DNA from: Kibdelosporangium philippinense
GTDB lineage: Bacteria > Actinomycetota > Actinomycetes > Mycobacteriales > Pseudonocardiaceae
Length of the DNA: 64,000 nucleotides
Reading direction: 5' to 3'
Assembly (NCBI RefSeq): GCF_021390435.2
Contig: NZ_JAJVCN010000001.1
Span: 2,480,001-2,544,000, forward strand
Shown here: piece after piece, positions 34,948-42,877 of the stretch
Layout of the letters: every line of letters starts with the position of its first letter
Position numbering within the stretch: position 1 is the first letter of the stretch
The notes under the pieces: generated by a model
The model's database searches: none
What the model was told of the DNA's origin: nothing
The model's input: the letters and a program-made list of their open reading frames with translations, nothing else
Made by a program: the position numbers and the translations under genes

Positions 34948-35187
34948 TAGTTGGGCGGCTAGGATTGGAGTTCTGGGTGGGGCGACGGGTACTTTGGCGG
35001 CGACTTCGGCTGACGCGCCGTCGAATAGGGTCATCTGGCCGACCTTGTTGGACGCCAGCCAGGCCGTGCCGCCGTGCAGTCGCACGCTGGGCGCGTGGTT
35101 CGCCTTGTCCGCCCCCGCCACCACGACACCTGCAACGCATGTCGCGACCGATAACGCGAGTGCCCACGCGCGTTTGGCTGGGACCAT
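34948..35187 (-). pseudogene. 5' fragment (signal peptide) of the proximal beta-helix gene
   Basis: 80 codons coding the anchor segment and the start of the propeller, up to LAAQL at 34948. After this the element supplies a short false end (VSQVDQGLR). The ribosome start is coupled to the transglutaminase stop, TGATG. Confidence 0.85.
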
Positions 35188-37319
35188 CACGAAGCCCCCA
35201 GCTCTCTCAAATTCCGTCGAGTCGCCCGGGCGTCACGCCAACTGGCCACCAACGGCCGCGGGCTGAGTCGGGCGCGCAGCGAGCGTGGGGACAGGCGCGG
35301 GCTGAGGCTTTGACGCAGTTGCTTTTCCAGTTGCCACGCCTGGACGACGTCAGTGTTGGTCACGTGGTCCGGTGCGAACACGGCTGCCGTCGCCAACGGC
35401 GCCAACGTTCCCACTGCCTGAACCCGTGGCCCGAGCATGGTTTGGCCGCGTTCGGCTGCTTCGGTGAAGGTCGCGGACACCTCGAATGCGGCGCCATATT
35501 CGGTCAGCCGGTCGCTGACTTCGTCCCATGCGCCGAGTACGCGGGTGGAATTGCTGGGTGCTTTCCTTCTACGCCAACGGCGACGGGCTTTCTCCGCGAC
35601 GATCAGGGCGATCACCAACAGTAGGAGGGAAACGCTGCTCACGGCGACGATCGCGGTCGCCTGCAGGACTCCGCCCCAGCCGGAACCCGGTTGTCCTGCT
35701 GGATCTGGCAATGGGCCTTCGGCAGGTGGAGCCGCGAGAGGTGGGTTCGGTGGCGGGGGACCGGCGACCGGCCCGTCGTTCTGCGCGCGGGGCTCGTTCG
35801 GTTTGCTGGTGGTGTCGGTGGGTTCGAACGGGACCCAGCCGTGGCCTTCGAAGGACACCTCGGCCCAAGCATGCGCCTCACGCGTGGTCACGGAACCGTT
35901 CTCCGGCACCCGATAGCCGACCGCGACCCGGCTGGGAAAGCCCAAAGCCCGTGCCAGCACAGCGAAGGCGGCAGCGTGTTGCTCGGCGTAGCTTCCGGCT
36001 TCACGAGGGTCCGTGGCGGTCAGGATTCTGGTCAGCGCGCCGTACGAATGCCCAGGCAGGGCATCGATGTTGTACGGCAAGCGGCGCAGGTATGTCTCGA
36101 TCGCGACGAGCTTCGCGTACGGCGTCTGGGCGCCAAGGGTGAGCTGCCGGGCCAGGGCTCGCAGTTGCGGTGGCAGGCTGTTGGGCACGGGCGGGGCCGC
36201 GCTGGGCTGGGCGGTGTTCAGGCGTTCGTCATCGCGCGGGCTGATGGTGCCTGCGATGGTGTAGCGCAGGCCTTTGGGGGAGGCTTCGGTTGTCGCCAGC
36301 ACGCCCGAGGCTTCGCTGAAGCCGATCTTGGTGATGTCGTCCACGGTCAGATCGAGCCTGGTCGGCTGGCCGACGACGGGCAGGAACGGGCCCTTCAGGT
36401 TGTCGATCTGGATCTGCGCGGTGACCGTCGGACCGCTGGCCGGTGTCAGATGACGGCCTGCCACCACGAACTGGTCCGAGGATTTCCACCATGTACCGTC
36501 GTAGTCGTTCAACGCGGCGATGCGGAGGCGGTCGACGCCTGGATCCGCCTGCACGGTGAACAGCTGGCGCGGCGGTTGTTGGCGGAGCTGGCTTTTCAGC
36601 TCGGCCAAGGGCGTCAGGGTGTCCGCGATCGTGACGGGCGCCTGGTGCAGATCGCGCGGGTCGAATCGTTGTTCTGCCTGGCCGAGTGGCGTGAGCTGGC
36701 CGATGGCGATGCTCAGGCCTGCCACCGCCACAACGACCGGAACGCCGTATCGCAGCGCGCTTTGGTTGGCACGCAGCAATATCAGCGACAGCACACCGGC
36801 GAGGAATACCGCGGTGGCGATGATTTGGGTGCCGGGCCGGTCGCCGACGAACAGCAACGCGATGGCGAACGCGGCCAGTGGCGGTCCTGCTGGCGCGAGG
36901 GTGGATTGGGTACGCGTGGCCAGCGCTGCCCCGGTGAACGAAGCGATCCACGCGATCAGCACCGGCGTGATCAGCAAGTCACCGCGCACGTCGACCGGCA
37001 AGCCGACCGTGAGCATCCGAGCCCAGCCGCCGACCACGCCCCAGAACAACTCGGTCATAGTCGCGCGGCTGGGCGATCCATACTCGACCGTGTCACCGAA
37101 AACGCCGTAGATCGCCAGAAGGATGAACCCGAGGGCCGCGAAAGCCATCCTCCGGCCCATCGACCAGCGGCGGATCACGGCGAACACGGCGCCGCCGATG
37201 GACGCGATGACCAACGGCAGCAGGTATTCGCTGGAGGCGAAAAACCGGCCGTAGACAAGGCTGGCGCCCAGTGTGGCCACCGCGCACGCGGCAGCCTCGG
37301 CGTATGCCTGGCGATTCAC
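35187..37319 (-). CDS. Transglutaminase-like membrane protein, catalytic Cys apparently replaced
   Basis: 710 residues. About seven hydrophobic helices fill residues 1-200, a DUF3488-like loop domain follows, the transglutaminase core is about residues 430-500 and a last transmembrane segment (VSSVSLLLLVIALIVAEKA) and DUF4129-like tail end it. In the core the family motif G-x-C-E-Q-F-A is read here as GSYAEQHAAAF, so alanine stands at the cysteine position; histidine (REAHAWAEV) and aspartate (FEPTD) are kept. If so the enzyme cannot use the thiol mechanism. ATGA overlap with DUF58 upstream and TGATG overlap with the beta-helix gene downstream place it in the middle of one operon. Confidence 0.85.
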   Translation of the reverse strand: MNRQAYAEAAACAVATLGASLVYGRFFASSEYLLPLVIASIGGAVFAVIRRWSMGRRMAFAALGFILLAIYGVFGDTVEYGSPSRATMTELFWGVVGGWARMLTVGLPVDVRGDLLITPVLIAWIASFTGAALATRTQSTLAPAGPPLAAFAIALLFVGDRPGTQIIATAVFLAGVLSLILLRANQSALRYGVPVVVAVAGLSIAIGQLTPLGQAEQRFDPRDLHQAPVTIADTLTPLAELKSQLRQQPPRQLFTVQADPGVDRLRIAALNDYDGTWWKSSDQFVVAGRHLTPASGPTVTAQIQIDNLKGPFLPVVGQPTRLDLTVDDITKIGFSEASGVLATTEASPKGLRYTIAGTISPRDDERLNTAQPSAAPPVPNSLPPQLRALARQLTLGAQTPYAKLVAIETYLRRLPYNIDALPGHSYGALTRILTATDPREAGSYAEQHAAAFAVLARALGFPSRVAVGYRVPENGSVTTREAHAWAEVSFEGHGWVPFEPTDTTSKPNEPRAQNDGPVAGPPPPNPPLAAPPAEGPLPDPAGQPGSGWGGVLQATAIVAVSSVSLLLLVIALIVAEKARRRWRRRKAPSNSTRVLGAWDEVSDRLTEYGAAFEVSATFTEAAERGQTMLGPRVQAVGTLAPLATAAVFAPDHVTNTDVVQAWQLEKQLRQSLSPRLSPRSLRARLSPRPLVASWRDARATRRNLRELGAS

Positions 37320-38440
37320 CTCGGCACCAACTGGTTCCAGATCGCCGCGAAGCGCTCGCTGGAAGTCGCGTCCGCGGCAATGACACCGGGCGGCGCGGAG
37401 ACCGGCGACTGTCCGATTTGGATCAGGCTCACGGTGAGAAAGTGTTGCCGCAGCGAGGCGAGCAGGTCGAGGTCATCAGGAGTTGCCCGCCCCGTGATCA
37501 CAGCGAGAGCAGACCCTTCATTGACAGCAAGGGCATCGTGGACGATCTCCGGCAGCGCCGACAGACCTGGGTCCTCGGCCGAGCTCCGCACGCTTGCCAG
37601 CGTGTCCAGTGCCTGGATCTCCGTGCTGGCCGACTCGTTCGGGGCGTGAGTGACCCGAAGGTCGATCGGGAAACCAGCTCTGCTTGCCGCCACGCACAAT
37701 GAGGCAGCCACCCGGACGGCGTCTTCGAATCCCTCGCTCGCACCGGTATCGAGCACGATCAGGTGGCGCGGCTCGTCGGGAACCACGTTGTGCCGCACGA
37801 CGAGCGTCCCGGTCCTTGCTGTCGACTTCCAGTCGATCAATCGCCAGTCGTCGCCGGGAGAGTAGTCACGCAGGCTGTGGAAAGCCATGCCGCCCAATGG
37901 CGATCGGGCCGAAGTGGACCCTTCGGCGTCCCGCGGCCCGCCGATCGGCACAGGCGCGACATCGTGCACCTTGGGGTGTACATAAAGGACGGACTGACTC
38001 CCGGCCTTGCGTCCGATGTGGAGCAACCGAAGGGGATCCGAGTGGCCGATGGTGAGTCCGGAGATCGAGTAACGGCCGCGGCGAGTGGTCGGCAGGGGAT
38101 ACGTTGTCTCGTAACTGGTTCCGGCGGCGAGACTGCGTAACGGCACGCTCGTGCTTTTGCCCGCGATCGTTTCGGTCACCACAAGGGGAGGGCTACGGCG
38201 TGGGCCCGTGTTGGTCAACGTCAGCACCGCGCGGGCGGGGCTTCCCTCGGACACGCGCTGCGGCCGGATCTCACGGACCGCCGTGATCCGCGGCCGCCAC
38301 AGCATCCACGTCGCGGCCACCACCAAGGCGATGAATCCGGCCAAGCCGATCATGAGTAGCTCGGGATAGTTCGCCACCGCACCGGCCGCCACCAGAACCA
38401 CCGCGCAGATCGCCACCATCGCGCCAGTCCGTGTGAACAC
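37316..38440 (-). CDS. DUF58 domain protein (vWA-like) of the MoxR operon
   Basis: 374 residues. Two N-terminal membrane helices (AICAVVLVAAGAVANYPELL, MIGLAGFIALVVAATWMLW), then a beta domain and the DUF58 signature: GMAFHSLRDYSPGDDWRLID with WKSTARTGTLVVRH, and the vWA-like LIVLDTGASEGF. DUF58 proteins work with MoxR ATPases, probably as their substrate adaptor or target at the membrane. Its 3' end overlaps the transglutaminase start by four bases and MoxR ends six bases upstream. Confidence 0.9.
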   Translation of the reverse strand: MFTRTGAMVAICAVVLVAAGAVANYPELLMIGLAGFIALVVAATWMLWRPRITAVREIRPQRVSEGSPARAVLTLTNTGPRRSPPLVVTETIAGKSTSVPLRSLAAGTSYETTYPLPTTRRGRYSISGLTIGHSDPLRLLHIGRKAGSQSVLYVHPKVHDVAPVPIGGPRDAEGSTSARSPLGGMAFHSLRDYSPGDDWRLIDWKSTARTGTLVVRHNVVPDEPRHLIVLDTGASEGFEDAVRVAASLCVAASRAGFPIDLRVTHAPNESASTEIQALDTLASVRSSAEDPGLSALPEIVHDALAVNEGSALAVITGRATPDDLDLLASLRQHFLTVSLIQIGQSPVSAPPGVIAADATSSERFAAIWNQLVPR

Positions 38441-38446
38441 GGTGAC

Positions 38447-39412
38447 TCACCTACGTTTCGACGCACGGGGAACCGGCGCGCTCGCGAGGATGTCCTCGAC
38501 GATCGCCTCGCCCGTCTGCTTCTGGATCTTGGCTTCCGGGGTCAGCAGGAGCCGGTGGTTCAGCACGGGGACCGCGACGGCTTTCACATCGTCGGCTGTC
38601 GCGAATGGACGTCCCATCGAGATCGCGTACGCCTGGGCCGCCGCGGCGAGCGCGATGCTGCCGCGCGGGCTCACGCCGAGTTTGACGTCCGGGTGGTTGC
38701 GAGTCGCCCTGGTGATGGTGGCGATGTAGCGCTGTAGTTCGTCCGACAGGTGCAGCTCCTGCACCGCGTTGATCATCAGCCGCAGGTCGTCGAGTTCCAT
38801 CACGGACTTGAGTTCCTCCGGCACGCGCCTGGCCACGCCGTCGGCGATGATCGCCATCTCGTCGTCCACGTTTTCCGGGTAGCCGATAGAGATCCGCATC
38901 ATGAACCGGTCGAGTTGGGCCTCCGGCAACGAGAACGTGCCGTGGTGCTCGATCGGGTTCTGGGTGGCGATGCACAGGAACGGCTCGGGGACCGGCCGGG
39001 CTCGTCCGTCCACAGTGACCTGGCGTTCGGCCATCACTTCGAGCAGCGCCGACTGGGTCTTCGGCGAGGCGCGGTTGATCTCGTCGGCGACAAGGATGTT
39101 GGTGAACACCGGGCCCTGGCGGAACTCGAAGCGGGCACTCGCTTGGTCGAACACCTGCACGCCGGTGACGTCGGAAGGCAGCAGGTCGGGGGTGAACTGG
39201 ATGCGCTTGACCGTCGTCGCCGCGACTGACCGAGCGATTGCTTTGGCCAGGGATGTCTTGGCGACCCCTGGCACGTCCTCGATCAGCAAATGGCCTTGCG
39301 CGAGCAGGCACACCACGGCGTACCGGACGACCTCCGACTTGCCACGGATGAAATCGTCGATGTTGCGGCACAGCTCGTTGAACTGCCGTTGGAATATGGC
39401 CTCGTCCGCCAC
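38447..39412 (-). CDS. MoxR-family AAA+ ATPase
   Basis: 321 residues, the full length of MoxR proteins. Walker A in the family form EDVPGVAKTSLAKAIA (GVAKTS), Walker B as ILVADEINRASPKTQSALLE, sensor 1 LCIATQNPIEHHGTFSLPEA, then QLDRFMMRISIGYP and sensor 2 region GVSPRGSIALAAAAQAYA. It is the first gene of the operon moxR-DUF58-transglutaminase-two beta-helix genes. MoxR ATPases help assemble or activate partner vWA proteins; here the exported beta-helix proteins are candidate final clients. Confidence 0.93.
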   Translation of the reverse strand: MADEAIFQRQFNELCRNIDDFIRGKSEVVRYAVVCLLAQGHLLIEDVPGVAKTSLAKAIARSVAATTVKRIQFTPDLLPSDVTGVQVFDQASARFEFRQGPVFTNILVADEINRASPKTQSALLEVMAERQVTVDGRARPVPEPFLCIATQNPIEHHGTFSLPEAQLDRFMMRISIGYPENVDDEMAIIADGVARRVPEELKSVMELDDLRLMINAVQELHLSDELQRYIATITRATRNHPDVKLGVSPRGSIALAAAAQAYAISMGRPFATADDVKAVAVPVLNHRLLLTPEAKIQKQTGEAIVEDILASAPVPRASKRR

Positions 39413-39432
39413 CCGTCCACCTACTGCTTTCT

Positions 39433-40728
39433 TCAGAATGCCGGTGCGTGCAGCGCGGTGGTCAACCGTGGCTGCAGGTCACGAACCGACGAATGCGATG
39501 GCCAGCGGGCGAGCGTGCGACCGATCCGGCGCAAATCGAACCGGACAGTGGCCGAGTCGACCAACTCGGCACTGTCGAGGACGTTGTGGGTCAGCGAGCA
39601 GGCGTGGTCGATATCGCCGGCCGCGGCATGGGAGAGGGCGAGCCTGGCGCCGAACCGGGCGTGCGCGCGTCGCGACGAGACTGGCAGCCTGGCGATCTCG
39701 TCGGCGAGGATCTCAGCGGCTTCGGCCGGGCGCCCGAGGTCGTACATGCACCAGCCGGTCACCATCGGCGCCATGTTGGACACCACGGTCGTGCCGAGGA
39801 CCATGCCGTCCGCCGAGCTGACCACGGTCTCCAGCAGCTGCTTCGCGCGGTCCAGCGTGTTACGGCAAAGCCTGTCGTCGCCAGCCAACGCGTGCCCTTG
39901 GGCTTCACGCAGCGCGGCGAGGCCACGGATGCGCACAGGGGTTTTGGGGTCAGCCTGGGCTTGGCGGGACAGCTCCACGGTCTGTTTGGCGTCGTCCCGG
40001 TACAGCGCGATCAGGGCGTTGCGGACCAGGCTGTGCGCCGCGAGATCGAGGTCTCCAGCGGCGTTGGCCATTTCCACAGCGGACTGCGTCCACCACAGGG
40101 TGGCCCGGTCGTTGCCCGCTTCCTGGGTCATCCAGCCGACGTATTCCGCGTACCGCGAGGCCAGCTGGAGGAACTGCACGCGCATGGGGGACCGCGTGGC
40201 CTTCGCCAGCCCGCGCAGCGTGTGGGTCTGGGCGATGAGGGCGGGCAGGACCAGCGCGGGGCTCGTGGTCTGGCCGATCAAGCGGTGCTGTTCGAAGATC
40301 TTCTGGTAGCCGGCGATCGTCGTTTCCTGCTGCGCGGCGGCCGATGCGTGTCGCTCGGTGAGACCGAACGCCAGCAACGCCGTGCCGGAGTCCACAGTGT
40401 CACGGCCGGTGACCGGATTGAACCAGCTCGAGCCGTTGGATTCGAGGTTCAGCATCCAGCCGTCACCGGCCCACGACTCCTGCCAGCCATCGGCGTCGGC
40501 CGATGCTGGGCCGCGGTGCTCCACCAGCGCCACCAGTTCGCCGCCAGCGTCGAGGGCCGCGTCGCAGCGGCGGGCCAGGTCGGTCCCGGCTGGCTTGACG
40601 CCCGTCTCGATCTTGCTGAGGTAGCCCTTGCTGTAGTGGACGCGCTTGGCGAGTTCTGACAGCGACACCCCGGCGGCAAGGCGAATTCGCCGCAGTTCTT
40701 CCGCGAACAGCCTGGCTCGATCGTCCAT
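39433..40728 (-). CDS. XRE regulator with TPR-type C-terminal domain
   Basis: 431 residues from ATG 40728 with GGGGGTT upstream; the frame before it is non-coding. The first 60 residues form an XRE helix-turn-helix (LFAEELRRIRLAAGVSLSEL, VHYSKGYLSKIETGVKPAG). The remainder is alpha-helical TPR-like repeats (ALRGLAKATRSPMRVQF, AVEMANAAGDLDLAAHSLVR, AQGHALAGDDRLCRNTLDRA), as in actinobacterial transcription regulators that sense a peptide or small ligand. Runs toward moxR on the same strand but with 20 bases between, so read-through is possible. Target unknown. Confidence 0.85.
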   Translation of the reverse strand: MDDRARLFAEELRRIRLAAGVSLSELAKRVHYSKGYLSKIETGVKPAGTDLARRCDAALDAGGELVALVEHRGPASADADGWQESWAGDGWMLNLESNGSSWFNPVTGRDTVDSGTALLAFGLTERHASAAAQQETTIAGYQKIFEQHRLIGQTTSPALVLPALIAQTHTLRGLAKATRSPMRVQFLQLASRYAEYVGWMTQEAGNDRATLWWTQSAVEMANAAGDLDLAAHSLVRNALIALYRDDAKQTVELSRQAQADPKTPVRIRGLAALREAQGHALAGDDRLCRNTLDRAKQLLETVVSSADGMVLGTTVVSNMAPMVTGWCMYDLGRPAEAAEILADEIARLPVSSRRAHARFGARLALSHAAAGDIDHACSLTHNVLDSAELVDSATVRFDLRRIGRTLARWPSHSSVRDLQPRLTTALHAPAF

Positions 40729-40748
40729 GCAACCCCCAGACGTTGCCT

Positions 40749-40777
40749 GTTTCCCATCGCCTCGGTCGACGGGAAAC
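40749..40777. promoter_or_regulatory. Inverted repeat upstream of the XRE-TPR gene
   Basis: GTTTCCC and GGGAAAC, perfect 7-base arms around a 15-base centre, 21 bases before ATG 40728. It may be the operator of that gene. The gap 40729-41063 also has a GGTGTCC/GGACACC hairpin near 40898-40922; no gene seen in it. Confidence 0.4.
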
Positions 40778-41063
40778 CCCTCCCCGGCGCGAACCGCGTT
40801 GTCACATGCTTGCTGAGCACCGCGGCAATCGGAGATTACCACGAGTGACAAGTGGTCTTTCTGTGCTGAACCGGCCATATTTCCGCTGGTACCAGGTGTC
40901 CGCCCGGCACGGAGGACACCCGGCACCAGCTCGATGAATCGGGTTCGACGTCGCCGGAATTGCACGAAGAAAAGCGCGGGAACGCTCCCGAAGTCATCGG
41001 CGAATATGGCGGTGGCACATGCCTGATCAATTCACACGGCGCTACATAGTCACTACACGCTGC

Positions 41064-41594
41064 CTATCGGTAAAGCTCGGCGAGCTTGGGTAGCCTGCGC
41101 TTGAGTTCCTCGGTGTCGTCGAAGTCGAAGTCCCATGAATCGTCCGTGTCCGAGTAGTTGATCGTGTAGTCGCTGGAGATCTCCTCGCCAGCGGCCTGCT
41201 GATAGGCGCTGGAGGCGATGGAAAGCGCGCCTTCGCCTTCGAGCTCCATGCCATGCTCGGCGGCTTCACGGACGACGGGCAGATCGGCAAGTGAGTCCGG
41301 GTCGGCGACAGCGCGATCGAACGCGTCCTGGCCTTGCAGGATCAGCCACCCGCGGAAGTAGTCGAAGCCGTCGTCTGAGCAGCCGCCGTTGATCATGTAC
41401 GCGGCCGCCCACAGCGGACTGCCGTACGACTTCGACATCAAGTCCCAGAAGACCTGCTCGGCGGCCACGATGTCGGCCGGTGGTCGGGCAGCCAGTAGGT
41501 CGCTTGCCGTGGCGGCGATCTCGTCGTGGTCGGCGTCTGGTCCGGCCTGGTCGCGGGCGTTGGCGATGAGCTGCCAGAACTGAGTTGTGTCCAT
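41064..41594 (-). CDS. DUF4240 protein
   Basis: 176 residues from ATG 41594. MDTTQFWQLIANARDQAG at the start, then DIVAAEQVFWDLMSKSYGSP, WAAAYMINGGCSDDGFDYFR and GWLILQGQDAFDRAVADPDS fit DUF4240, a short actinobacterial domain of unknown function, and an acidic C-terminus (DTDDSWDFDFDDTEELKRR) follows. It is divergent from the AraC gene. A near copy of its last 35 bases lies upstream of it, so an older copy once stood there. Confidence 0.75.
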   Translation of the reverse strand: MDTTQFWQLIANARDQAGPDADHDEIAATASDLLAARPPADIVAAEQVFWDLMSKSYGSPLWAAAYMINGGCSDDGFDYFRGWLILQGQDAFDRAVADPDSLADLPVVREAAEHGMELEGEGALSIASSAYQQAAGEEISSDYTINYSDTDDSWDFDFDDTEELKRRLPKLAELYR

Positions 41595-41629
41595 GGCGGC
41601 GCAGCATGCCAGCGGCCACCGACAATAAG

Positions 41630-41672
41630 GCTGCCTATCGGTAAAGCCCGGCGAGCTTGGGCAGCCCGCGCC
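41630..41672 (-). pseudogene. Relic of a second DUF4240 gene (3' end only)
   Basis: On the minus strand GGGCTGCCCAAGCTCGCC and on to GGGCTTTACCGATAG codes GLPKLAGLYR-stop, the same end as the intact gene (RLPKLAELYR-stop). It is preceded by TTGTCGGTGGCCACTGGC, which also sits at the same place before the intact gene (TTGTCGGTGGCCGCTGGC). So one copy has lost its body, leaving promoter edge and tail. Confidence 0.6.
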
Positions 41673-41680
41673 AGTGGCCA

Positions 41681-41697
41681 CCGACAAAAATTGTCGG
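41681..41697. promoter_or_regulatory. Perfect inverted repeat before the AraC gene
   Basis: CCGACAAAAATTGTCGG: 7-base arms around AAA, 23 bases before ATG 41721, in the divergent promoter region. A half copy (CCGACAA) stands near 41614. A probable binding site of the AraC regulator or of RNA polymerase-linked repressor; autoregulation is inferred. Confidence 0.5.
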
Positions 41698-41720
41698 ACC
41701 CCCGGTCTAGCGTTCTTTCT

Positions 41721-42515
41721 ATGCGGACGACCACATCGCTGGCACGGCGGCCCGGGTTCGGGATCGACGTCGTGACCTGCGTCGACGACCACACCGGGTG
41801 GTCGAAGCCGGAGCCGAGGGCAGGCTTCGGCTTCGTGCTGGCCCGGCGTGGCCGCTTCCGCTGGTCCTCGCGTGGCCGAGAGGTCCATGTCGACCCGACG
41901 GTCGGGTACGTGACTGTTCCTGGGGCAGAGGAACGGTTCGCGCATCCGGCGGGCGGGGATGTCTGTACATCTGTGGCGGTGGCTCCGGAGCTTTGGCGGG
42001 GCGCGGCTGGGCCTGCCTTGTACGTCGATGCCAGGGTGGATGTGGCGCATCGGCGGCTGTTGGCGGCTCTACGCAGTGGGGACGTTGACTACGCGGTGGC
42101 CGAGGAGTTTCTGGGATTGCTGATGGCTGCGGGGAGAGCGCAGCCGCCACCCGGGGACCGCGCTTTGGTCGCGGCCGCCCGGGAAGCGATTCTGGCCGAG
42201 GATCCGGGTGGGCTGCTTCCGCTTGCCTGCGAACTCGGGGTGTCGCCGTATCGGCTGAGCCGGGCGTTTCCACGTGAGCTCGGGGTTTCCGTGACGCAGT
42301 ACCGCAATCGGGTCAGGGTGTCCAAGGCGCTCGACCGGATCGCTGAGGGGGAGCGGGACCTCGCTGGGCTCGCGGCCGATTTGGGATTCGCCGATCAGGC
42401 GCATCTGTCGCGTGTGGTCAAGGCACAGGTCGGCCGGACGCCAGGTGCCTTGCGTCTACTGCTGCAAGAATCTTCAAGACCTGGCCAGGCGCGCGGCCGA
42501 GACTTTCCGCCATGA
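41721..42515 (+). CDS. AraC-family regulator of the Ogt operon
   Basis: 264 residues. N-terminal cupin-like sensor (FGFVLARRGRFRWSSRGREV, DPTVGYVTVPGAEERFAHP) and a C-terminal pair of AraC helix-turn-helix motifs about residues 155-250 (LPLACELGVSPYRLSRAFPR, LAGLAADLGFADQAHLSRVV, KAQVGRTPGALR). The stop overlaps the VOC gene in ATGA and the Ogt gene follows 12 bases later. It is not an Ada protein: no methyl-accepting Cys-rich domain is present. Its signal is unknown. Confidence 0.85.
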   Translation: MRTTTSLARRPGFGIDVVTCVDDHTGWSKPEPRAGFGFVLARRGRFRWSSRGREVHVDPTVGYVTVPGAEERFAHPAGGDVCTSVAVAPELWRGAAGPALYVDARVDVAHRRLLAALRSGDVDYAVAEEFLGLLMAAGRAQPPPGDRALVAAAREAILAEDPGGLLPLACELGVSPYRLSRAFPRELGVSVTQYRNRVRVSKALDRIAEGERDLAGLAADLGFADQAHLSRVVKAQVGRTPGALRLLLQESSRPGQARGRDFPP

Positions 42516-42865
42516 ACAACACGTTGACGACCGTCGTGATCGACAGTGCCGCGCCGTTGGCACTGGCCAAGTTCTACCAAGCCGTCACCGGGTGGGAGCT
42601 GACGTCCGGCACGGACGACTTCGCCGCGCTCGGCGGCGGGCCGGTCGGGCTGGCCTTCCAGTTCGTACCCGGCTACCAGGCAGGCGGGTGGCCAGACGCG
42701 GGCAAGCATGTCCACCTCGACTTCGAAGTGGACGATGTGGCCGTGGCCATCAAGGAACTCGAACACCTCGGTGCGACCAAACCCGAGTTCCAGCCGGGCG
42801 GCGATGACTGGACCGTGCTGCAGGACCCGGAGGGACATGCGTTCTGTCTGGTGCCACGCGGATAG
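42512..42865 (+). CDS. VOC-family (glyoxalase-like) protein
   Basis: 117 residues, two beta-alpha-beta-beta units: TTVVIDSAAPLALAKFYQAV, FAALGGGPVGLAFQFVPGYQ, then HVHLDFEVDDVAVAIKELE and WTVLQDPEGHAFCLVP. Metal ligands of glyoxalase I are partly kept (H in HVHLDF, E in DPEGHAFC). It may detoxify or bind an electrophile; in an AraC-Ogt unit a role in alkylation or aldehyde stress is plausible, not proven. Translation is coupled to AraC through ATGA. Confidence 0.85.
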   Translation: MNNTLTTVVIDSAAPLALAKFYQAVTGWELTSGTDDFAALGGGPVGLAFQFVPGYQAGGWPDAGKHVHLDFEVDDVAVAIKELEHLGATKPEFQPGGDDWTVLQDPEGHAFCLVPRG

Positions 42866-42877
42866 GAAAGGACCTGT

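Larger units (their letters stand above)
31334..35187 (-). pseudogene. Large exported propeller/PKD/beta-helix protein (proximal paralogue), split by an IS5-family element
   Basis: Starts at ATG 35187 (or the GTG one codon before), which overlaps the stop of the transglutaminase gene in TGATG. Anchor MVPAKRAWALALSVATCVAG, then SVRLHGGTAWLASNKVGQMT. The element at 34009-34947 cuts after LAAQL; the frame resumes with GPTGYALNRLDGSIVRVDGA, matching LGSTAYALNRWDGS of the sister protein. Propeller repeats, linker and two PKD domains (ATARWTFGDGSEATGLSVRH, VRFSADVSGQSDRWEWTV) follow, then about 380 residues of beta-helix (ITGTRMEGFIGFDFEDHSQV, IEIRDSTVDLHDAGYG, LFIKGNTFTKMSIGLDIHN) with Cys-rich rungs and an end CVGVACSQ. 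Without the element and one TA the gene is 972 codons, 971 residues. Confidence 0.88.
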
